From assembly GCF_964204645.1 (NCBI RefSeq), contig NC_134029.1, positions 1,375,001 through 1,435,000 of the forward strand: a DNA stretch of 60,000 nucleotides. The letters run 5' to 3'. The notes under the pieces were generated by a model. The model saw nothing but the letters and a program-made list of their open reading frames with translations, searched no databases and was not told the origin of the DNA. Position 1 is the stretch's first letter. Every line of letters starts with the position of its first letter. This stretch comes from Tubulanus polymorphus (Eukaryota; Nemertea; Palaeonemertea; Tubulaniformes; Tubulanidae). Of this stretch, positions 51,351 through 60,000 are shown piece after piece. A program made the translations under genes and the position numbers.

Positions 51351-54300
51351 GATTATATATAATTATCTACACACGACCGTCTCCCTGATTCAATAATCTG
51401 ATGTTACTGATTGTTCATAGATAGCGCAGTGGAGTCCAATATTCTGCGTATATCCATCTCAAAGATGTATCATCGACCATGTCTTATACTATAACTCCAA
51501 AACGTTTCTTTTCAGTGAACAAATTGATAACATAATATGTAGACATCGTTAGACAAAAGATGGCGTGTATTTGTTTCAAAGAACGGGCACAAGTATCTAA
51601 TAGAAAAAAATTCGATCGTCGAAAATTTCATTTTCGTATAATTTCACGCTGACGCGTCCGGTCTAATCGTGACTCTTCGTCACTGAAATTAGACGTCACT
51701 AATGACGTAATTTGTTCGCGATCGCGGCCGACGCCGGAAGCGACCGGGTTCTACGGACTCGGATTTAATACGAATAGTTTACATTCCGCTGAATTAGATT
51801 CTAGCGAGTGAAAACATCGGTCTTCTAAACATTCCACAAATTGACCGCTTTGATTACTCAACAAATATCCTCTCGATCAGAAATATACGCTTCCGCTCCG
51901 ATAGAATTTGCAATAATAATTGGTTTTTGCCCCAGAGCTAAGAAACTCATCCATACTGCTTGCGCTGCTGTTGCTGCTGCTGTTGCTGCTGCTGTTGAGG
52001 TCTTCACTAATCGAATCGGTGCCATCTACATAATACGTTACGATTCCTCTTCGATAAGTTTCTATAATAATTTAACTATCTTTTCTAATTCTTATCAGTG
52101 ATAAGTTTTTTTTTGTGTGGTACTTTTATGTCGCAGTTCAGTTGTTCACGTCATATTTTCATTCTAATTCATTGTTCAACACATTCGTCGTATGAGATTC
52201 TATTTTCTGTTATTCAGGCACAATCATTGTATGATTCTTTGCTGAAAACATTTTAAACTTTAATGTTCACCAAACGACATCCGTACATAATCAACCGTCT
52301 CTAAATCGAGCTAATTACCGCTATGCACGGGTTAACACTGAACCATCCATTTCGATAATGAAGACATGCGTTTCAAACGTGTTGGAAAAGCCTTACTTCG
52401 GAATTAAGCACTGCGTTCTTTTTAACGCAGCTGTGAGTTGAAAATGGACACTCGTATTGTAAGGGCCACTTCGGAACAGCCCTGCACTTCATTTTCATTG
52501 TATCGACCATATACGAGATGTTAAGTGGCAGAAAACGTCTTTCGTGTATATCGTTATCACACCAGACCTCAGTAGAACATCGTGTCAATATTGCCTCTAC
52601 TAATCCACACCAAAGACGCGCGAGTGCTATCGACAATTGCCCTCGACATAAACCATAACTAAAGAGGTCTTTGACATTAACGAAGCAACTCAAACGGTGG
52701 CTGAAAACTTATATATCTATATACAATTCTAGCAGTTCCTACTCGACAATTTCATAACAGACATCACGAGACTCTGAAGATAAGCCATGCACTCGTCTCC
52801 GCTATTCTCAAAACGTCTTGCGTCTTGTATCGGTTTTCGTAAAGAACCTTCCTTCCCTTTGAGGACTAGGTCTATTTTCTTGTCGTACATGATCCGATGT
52901 TTTACCGACACGAAAACGAAATATCTCATTTTATTCGTATCTTTGAATTCAAGTTTCATCGCCGGCCAGTTTTCCGTCGTTGAATACAGTAACGATCTCG
53001 CAAGGAAACGTAAACGTGTTTTTCTAAGTGGTTTTGACGCGAATAATTATTTCATTAAATGCAGTTAATTAACGATTTTGTCGACTTGTTTTAACAACAA
53101 TCTATTCGCCTTAACCCGCAGTGTGTAAACAAAGTAAAAATATAATCGGGCAGCAGCAGTAGCAGCAGCAGCAGGAACAGCACTCTTGTTTCTATTAGAA
53201 ATAACAGTCAGCACGTTTCATATCAAAATAAATAATTGATAGTTATGCGTTGAGAGCATTGAGAATTTTTAAGCATTGATTTATGTGTTACGCGTTATGT
53301 TCGCAGTCTCAAGCTTAGATCGCGCTGGGGATTTTTTTCTAAATGCGTTATACAGAAATTTAGAAATTTGGTTTTTTTCAAATAGTTTCTTACGGCTTTC
53401 AGACTGTTTTCGATTTTCGGGGACTACGCGAGTGTAGTTGGGGAGGGGTTGAAGTCCATACTGTCCGGCATCATTACCTATACGGTTCGGGTGATCTGGG
53501 GACCCTACATTTTTGGAAAGAAGATTGAAGCTCCCAACGGCCTCTAGGACTCTCCCTGCCATGCACCCGCGCCTACAACGAGTTCATATAAATATTTCGA
53601 ATTCTCAAGATCTATTCTCTGACAGGAGTTCATCTAATTATCTAATCGCACTCGATACTAATTGTATAACACAAGTCGCAGGTATCGAAATAAACATCGA
53701 TTTATTTCGTTGGTTAAGACAAAATACGACGAATGGCCGAAAGCGGAAACGTGAATAAATCGAAGTAAATACGGTTTACTCTCTTACTTAGCGAATCATC
53801 TTAGATTGAGTCAGTTCTACTGCAGAGACAGCAAATAGTCAATAAGCTAACTCAGAAAATGCAATTTGCAGCTTAGACTGTCGATGACCACACTGACATT
53901 TCCCATGTATAAAAACGAACTTCGGATATGTTTGTTTGCGCAGAAGGGGAACGCTAATTTTGCGTATAATCAATAGATTCAACCTCAAATGACTCGGTGG
54001 GTACAACAAAAAGGTCGTTTAATGACAGCAGCCGCAGCAGCCGCAGCAGCCGCACTCAAATCAAGACAACAAAGTCTCAGAATGACGTGAAATACATTAT
54101 GGAATAGTCGTCAATTTTTACGAAACCATAACGCAGTATAATTACAAGCGAAAGTAGCAAGACGAAAGTCGTAAGTAGTATTCAACGCTAATGTAAGGCA
54201 ATATGGCGATGACGCAATGAGAAGAGCTTTCTTTCGCTATAGTTTTCATTAAGATGAAATCAGAAGACACACATTTCTATGAATCGGGTCGATTCTCAAG

Positions 54301-57223
54301 CCGCGTGAATATCTAATTATCCCGGTCATAGTCCATCGTCATAATATGTTCCCACAATCAAAAATCGTAGCCAATCTTTACGTGTGGAAATGGTTTATAT
54401 ACCCGAACTCAATCTCAAGTGACTCTCGGACAAACACTTCAATGATAGTTTTTTTCCTTCAGAGCGGGTATTTTCAACCGGTCTCATCGATTACGCACGT
54501 TATCCCCAGCCCTTCTCTCTGCAGCTACGCCTTTTCGCTTTAATTTCGGTAACGTTGCAAGTCTAATGATCTCACGACACGTAATTCTCGCTTCGAATCT
54601 GAAAAAATATTCTCGTTATTGATGTATGTTCATCTCTTCCAGCAACATCTAGAACACCATTCTATCCACGTTTAAATGGCCATATGAAATCCCAGAATAA
54701 GATACTTTCATATAAGTGTAAGTTGTGAGGTTTTATGTTATTACACTGGCCTTAAGACAAAGGGTTTGAAATATTATCAGCATGTTTTGCACCAGTATAT
54801 ATGTCATTGATACAACAGCGACCTGATAGATACCGATCGCCATCACGATTGTCCACTCTTGCTTTGTGTAGACCTAGGCCTATATGTACTGATCAACATT
54901 ATGCATCTTCAATATTTTGCTTCTTATTATCTGGTCCACTTTCTATCGCGTTTATCATCTTGGCGTTCTCCTTCAAGCTCGTCTTCATTGGTTCGCTTAG
55001 ATATCGAATCTAAAGCCCTATATTTCCATTACGAGCATGTACTTTTAGATCCTACTTGTAATCGTTCTAATTATGTTTCACCCACGTCATCTCTCGTCTT
55101 TCTTCTCGTTCAGTTCATCTGATTTCTGCGGGACTGAATTTCGTGAAAGAAGAACTTTCACTCGTGTCGTCGATTTGTCTATGTCGGTTTGTTTTACTCT
55201 TATGAAACCGTGTTAAAAACACAAATCGGTGTTTGTTAATCGAGACACGACACGTGGTCCAGTGAACTAACTCCAATCATTCGTCGTGACATCTCATCTT
55301 TCAGGTTTAAGTCGCTGCGCAGTAGCGGTTTACGTCAGGCGTTCTGACGTAAAAGATCTCACTATTCTCTGACTATACGGCGTGTACCGGCCTCAGCTAA
55401 ATGGGGAACGGCAGCTTTACGTCAAAATTGTCAAAATTAGCTCATCATCAATAAACTTTCAGAACTGAGAACTAATAATCCATACATCATCACAGTACCC
55501 ACCAAATATACCATGAATAAGATTCATTTTACTACTCGGTTATCGAGGTACTTTTTTCATTTATAATTGATTAATCTAAGAGAAAAGTTTTATTCACCGT
55601 AGATTTTAAACGAAATGTGGAAAATATCAACCGAGTAACTGCTGAACGAGGCCTAGTGGATCCTTGCTGCTCGTCATATGGAATCCTCGAGCAGTTGCAC
55701 AAGTAGACTGCGCATGTTGATCGCCTAAGCCTTCAGTTACAGCCCTATTTAGACGGGAATCGTTTCTAAAGGTCATCATTTGATCCGTCTAGCTCTTTAA
55801 ATATCACATCTATAAGGACGACAGGAACCCAACAGCGCTATAGAATTATACACGGCAGTATGACACCTCAATAGGACCACATGTTCTTTCAGCTATACCA
55901 CCAGATGGCGTGAATAACAATAGGACAACTCGTATGAAATTTAAGATGGTTATCCTAATGTACGCCAGCATCACTCGCTTGCCATAAGTGGAATCAAAGA
56001 TAAAAGATTCAAAAGTCAAATGTTATTCTCAAACTTATTAGAAATGAAGTAAGGGTTTACAATATATATGAAGAGAATTGCTCTACATCAGAGCATTTAA
56101 CCAGATAATAAGAAAAAACGCGGTTAAGTCGTCGACCAATATTCACGCTGACAACTCATCAGAGTAAAATGGCGAGACAGTTTTTCCGATGCAACCGTCG
56201 TCACTGGATGAAAATAGCCATCGCCCGTCGAACAACAGGCGAATGTTGAAGACCATTATCAAAACGACGTGATAAGAAATAGCCAGTATTAGACGAGAGA
56301 GAGAGAGAGGGGGGAGAGAGGGAGAGAGGGAGAGAGAGAGGGGACGTGTGGTTGTTCCATTAGCCGATTATAACTGGTTGACGTGAGATTCTCTGCTGCG
56401 CTCTATAAACAATCCTTACAGAGTTTATGCATACATACATAACAATAGATTAACCTCGTTATAAGACTTCAGCTTCTCGTTGTTGAAAAAGGCACAAAAT
56501 GTCCGCTGTTTTATTCTAATCTAAAGGGCACTCATTCACCCTTGAAAATTCCTGTCTGGTTATTATGATACTGAGTACGAATAGGTCAATTTCGTAGATA
56601 CGCGGAACATAAAACTAGATAGACTTCATCTGAGCGTGTGTTATAAGCTTCCAATCGAGTCTGATGACAAAAAAAAAACATCATTTAGTTTAAATGTATC
56701 CGATACGATGAAAATGAACTCTGATCCTTCTAAGACTCGGGATGGAGTTTTGTTAGTTTAAGAGATAGTTCATTGATCTAATGAAAACGCGGGCGATTAC
56801 GCTCCGTATCTACGTTTTTTTCCATCTCGAATCATTTGGAAGCATCTACGAAAACAGCACGATAGAAAAAGTGGCACTCCTTAAGAGCAGCGCGGGATTG
56901 TGATGACACAAAACGGCTGTTACATCTTTTGTCGATAATTTTTTTCTTTACCGCACGTAAACTGCGCTCTGACGAGTGTATATTCAGTGAATGCACGACG
57001 ACACGGAGTCCGGCTGTAGAATGGACAGTAACGGAAACTGTTAATGGTTATATCATCGGATGTTATACGTCCGGGGGCCATTAGCAACATTCAAACACCA
57101 GAATAGAAAATAAGGAAGACCACGCGGGACTAGTGACGTCATTATCGAAATAGAACGGAAATGCACGAATCGGAAAAACATGGCACCGGTGACGGAATAC
57201 CAGCAAATATTCAGTGAACTTCA

Positions 57224-57471
57224 GGATCCGGTTCCGCAGTTAAGATTCGACCCGATAGTTTATACTTTCATGGGAATGATACAAAACGTCGTCAATTCTC
57301 TTAGTTTTTCTTCATGCTTTGGGTCATTTTCAATTCATTGGAAATGAACTTGTTTTTGAATAAGAGCGAAACTCAACCGATGACTGTTCTTATCTTTAGA
57401 TTAAGAATCAGTTCATTTCTAATGTTTCAACTATAGAATGAAGTTTAATCAACAACTGACGAGCTGGGTCC
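57224..57471. mobile_element. MITE-like foldback, GGATCCGGTTCCGCAGT ends
   Basis: The left end GGATCCGGTTCCGCAGTTAAG resembles the reverse complement of the right end (GGACCCAGCTCGTCAGTTG). About 248 bp, longer than the other members; the middle is not obviously palindromic. Confidence 0.6.
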
Positions 57472-58017
57472 AGAGATCTGTGTCAAAACGACGCCATTAA
57501 ATTGATTAAGATTTAATTAGACCTCGTGAACGCAATCGGTTGAAACTATATTTCCTGATCGTTTCTGATCGTTGCTGATACTGATGGAATTTGTAAGATT
57601 AGCCGATTCAGCTCAGCTGTCACACATACACACAACTCCCTGGTATTTAATTACTTCAAGTTCAATAGATCTAGCTGTCTATGAAGTGAATTGTTGACGG
57701 AAAATAACTGTAAAAGCATTAATTAGTATTATTTGCCATGTGAAACATGATTGATCGGGTGATTAGTGGCTAGGAGGAGTCGTAGATGATTCTCAGGGGT
57801 CTCAGTGGTGTATATCGCCTTCTGAAAATATGCGCTGAAAGCGAATCTATATCCGAGTACACGAGTTCGAGTTGGCAGAAAAAAATATGCCGGTATAAAT
57901 AGAAAATTCTACAATAAGAAACAAAAACGAAATGTTCTGTTGATATATGCTATAACAAGATAAAAAGAAACCCCACGGTATGTTAATCTAAAAGATCAAA
58001 AATGAAATGTGTTTATT

Positions 58018-58049
58018 GTTTCTCTCTCTCTAGAGACCAGCGTCGTCAG
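58018..58049 (-). other. Weak hammerhead-like core
   Basis: On the minus strand CTGACGA at 58049-58043, then TCTCTAGAGA, which can pair with itself, then GAAAC at 58022-58018. The stem does not abut the core as in a standard hammerhead, so this is a weak match. Confidence 0.25.
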
Positions 58050-58094
58050 GTGTTAAGGAATTATCAAACAGCCGTCATCACATACACTGGTGCA

Positions 58095-58180
58095 GGTACA
58101 CAGTTCCGAGTTAACATTTGACTCTGATTTAACTCATTGAAAATGAACTAACTTTAACTCACAACTGTGGAACTGGGTCC
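58095..58180. mobile_element. MITE-like foldback, CAGTTCC..GGAACTGGGTCC ends
   Basis: 86 bp. Left GGTACACAGTTCCGAGTTAAC, right AACTCACAACTGTGGAACTGG then GTCC. Inner CATTGAAAATGAACTA as in the copy at 44.8 kb. Confidence 0.8.
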
Positions 58181-59518
58181 AAAATGATTATATATAAACA
58201 AGAAAACAAAACGATCTGAGTGGGTGATTAGAAAGTTGTAAGGAGATTATACAAGTTGTAGTAATTTGAAACAAAAACAAGAAACTGTAGTTATCACAAT
58301 CATTGTAGGATTCTCTACTCTTCCATGTTGCACGAGAATGATGTATTATATACCGGTATATCTGAGGCGAAGGAGCGCGCTATTGTTGGATGTTTAGCTT
58401 GTTTTCTTTGTCGGTGACGAGATTTTACTGAAAGGTTAATAGTGTCGACAGCGGTAACCGAGGCGGACTGACAACTAGTGGTTATTGACGCCGGTTTCTG
58501 CTGTTACAGTTCAGTCCACGGCATCGACGGTTCGTCAATATTAATATGGCGAACCACGATACGATGGGCTGGTTGGATGAAGGGACGAGCGCTATATCAA
58601 CGATGACGTCTTGGCTGAGGTTTGATACCAGTCTAAGACCAACAGTTCTAACTGTTTCGTCTCTAACAACTTAAGATCAGTTCAAGGATTTACCACTACT
58701 TATGGACTTGAGTAACGAGGGGGCAACTGGGCCCAAGGGTCGGTTTGGCAATACTGGCGTTGATTCAAGGCGATACGGTCATCTTGATTCTATAGCTAAT
58801 CTTACCGGTGTTAGGTGACGACCGTGCAACAGAGAAACATCATATCGTGGGGCTTGAGGTTACCCCCGATAAATACTCAGTGATTAACTCAGATATAACA
58901 TTCGATTTTAAACATGGAACTAATAATACAAATGACAAGATACGAGTTTCATTGAGAGATACGGTGTTACTGCCTCATTAGATAAAGGAACTAGTTCAAT
59001 AAGATCTAATTGAATATCTGAGACTTGGTTAAGTTTATTTATTACACAATATCAGACACAGTTTTCTATTTATTACACGGTTATAGGTGTTTGCGTTCAC
59101 GGAGTTCTCGCGCTAAATTACAAACATGCGCAGATGTTTATACGAGAATGCTGTATTAATAAACGCATACCTAACATAAATTAACCAACAAGGGGTTCAT
59201 GATCTTACATAAGATACCCCCTCTATCCTTCTCTCTCACTATCTTCCTCTCTCCCTCTCTCCCTCTCTCTTTCACTACAGATATATACTTCATCAAGGTC
59301 ATTTACTCTATACAGCCTAATACACAGAACACTACTAATTACAGCTGTTCCAGATTTATAATAATTATTCCAGGCTCAGCTCAGCTGTTTTGAACTCTTT
59401 CCAATTTAGTCGTAATATGCACGAAAATTATTTTGAGATCTGATTCGATAATCGAATTTCAGACAAACTCTGGCAAAATGACTTAAGTTTAACAAGATAT
59501 TTCTATTTCTCTCGCTAG
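58181..59518. other. Non-coding stretch
   Basis: It holds a CTTAAG-rich fragment near 58630-58735 related to the element at 17.8 kb, and a CT-rich run at about 59215-59275. Otherwise nothing was recognised. Confidence 0.5.
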
Positions 59519-59521
59519 TGA

Positions 59522-59845
59522 TGGAAGCATGGAGGAATTGTAAGACGCAGCTCTGACGTCGATCATGCCTTCAACCCACAACATTCTCAATTTGCATATA
59601 TTCACCATAGCTTAATCGGCCTACTACTTAAAAAGTTGTCTTTTAAGAAAACATGGCAATTCCGAGAACTTCCTTCTGGTAATGTCTTATCTATCAATAT
59701 ATCAAATTGTAAATTTGCCAACCTGTCGGGCGATATTGACAGGACCTCCCAAGCCTTAATGCTGAACCAATTATTGGGGGATGTCCAGGAGCAGAATATA
59801 TATCACGTCAAAATAAACAAAGCAATGTTAACAATTAAATGTTAA
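59522..59845 (+). CDS. Unrecognised open frame, possible 3'-terminal exon
   Basis: An open frame of 107 codons ends with TAA at 59843-59845. Part of it reads TWQFRELPSGNVLSINISN and DIDRTSQALMLNQLLGD, with a fairly ordinary amino-acid mix and no low complexity. There is no ATG near its start, so it would have to be an internal or last exon, or a piece of a mobile-element protein. An AATAAA lies 16 bases after the stop. The strong-looking acceptor CTCTCGCTAG at 59518 is followed in this frame by TGA, so a later acceptor (for example after GACGCAG at 59550) would be needed. I do not recognise the family. Confidence 0.3.
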   Translation, partial: WKHGGIVRRSSDVDHAFNPQHSQFAYIHHSLIGLLLKKLSFKKTWQFRELPSGNVLSINISNCKFANLSGDIDRTSQALMLNQLLGDVQEQNIYHVKINKAMLTIKC

Positions 59846-60000
59846 TTCAATTTGAACTTAAATAAATATCAACTAATTAAGGTAAAGTTTCCAAGTAGTT
59901 ACGTTGGATCATTATCATATCGGTCCTTCGTGTCGACTTACTATCGACGAAAGGCTCAAACATTTTTTACTGCAGACCCGCGGTGAGATTCCGGGAGTAT

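Larger units (their letters stand above)
45784..58094. other. Non-coding region upstream of the receptor gene
   Basis: No convincing coding on either strand. It contains a CpG-richer interval (about 46060-46720), a CT/TATC-rich stretch (46741-46820), interrupted CTG/CAG-type runs (about 51960-52000, 53150-53175, 54025-54055), a retroelement-like remnant at 51.3 kb, a GA-rich stretch (about 56295-56343) and a foldback element at 57.2 kb. Confidence 0.5.

Noticed and set aside
52373-53068. Several open frames of 76-106 codons
   Set aside because: No conserved motif, opposite-strand overlap and no splice structure that links them.

Overview
The window looks like animal nuclear DNA, most likely from a marine invertebrate of the lophotrochozoan kind. 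It is AT-rich, gene-poor and intron-rich, and full of microsatellites, short foldback elements and retroelement remnants. No bacterial operons, plasmid or phage genes are visible. The species cannot be named from the sequence.

One gene can be read with confidence: a nicotinic acetylcholine receptor (Cys-loop ligand-gated ion channel) subunit on the minus strand. Its six coding exons run from the start codon at 45705 to the stop codon at 21227. Coding exon lengths are 91, 143, 45, 110, 1018 and 180 nt, with splice phases 1-0-2-0 and then 0 into the last exon. They assemble into 528 residues. This is the layout of vertebrate neuronal receptor subunit genes. The protein is non-alpha (beta-like): loop C has no vicinal cysteine pair, loop B and loop D tryptophans are present, and M2 is of the cation-selective type with Lys at 20'. 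The five downstream exons are secure. The signal-peptide exon, 12.6 kb upstream of exon 2, is supported by phase and composition but less certain.

Layout: 1-250 is a 65-bp minisatellite. 251-21226 is non-coding, with retroelement-like remnants (4.2-6.1 kb, 7.1 kb, 8.7 kb) and several foldback or MITE-like elements. 21.2-45.7 kb is the receptor gene. Its introns hold a (TA)100 tract bounded by a 20-bp duplication, a nested set of long inverted repeats, polypurine/polypyrimidine tracts, a 42-bp and a 31-bp tandem repeat, a (CTG)55 tract (CAG in the sense of the gene) and a 220-bp hexanucleotide tract. 45.7-59.5 kb is non-coding, apart from a possible TATA box just upstream of the receptor start. 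Near the right edge, 59.5-59.85 kb, an unrecognised open frame on the plus strand may be a terminal exon.

No complete transposon protein, rRNA, convincing tRNA or CRISPR array was found. The most unusual signals are the repeats: retroelement-like remnants with hammerhead-ribozyme-like cores (one with a microsatellite where its stem-II loop would be), and the nested palindromes inside intron 4 of the receptor gene.
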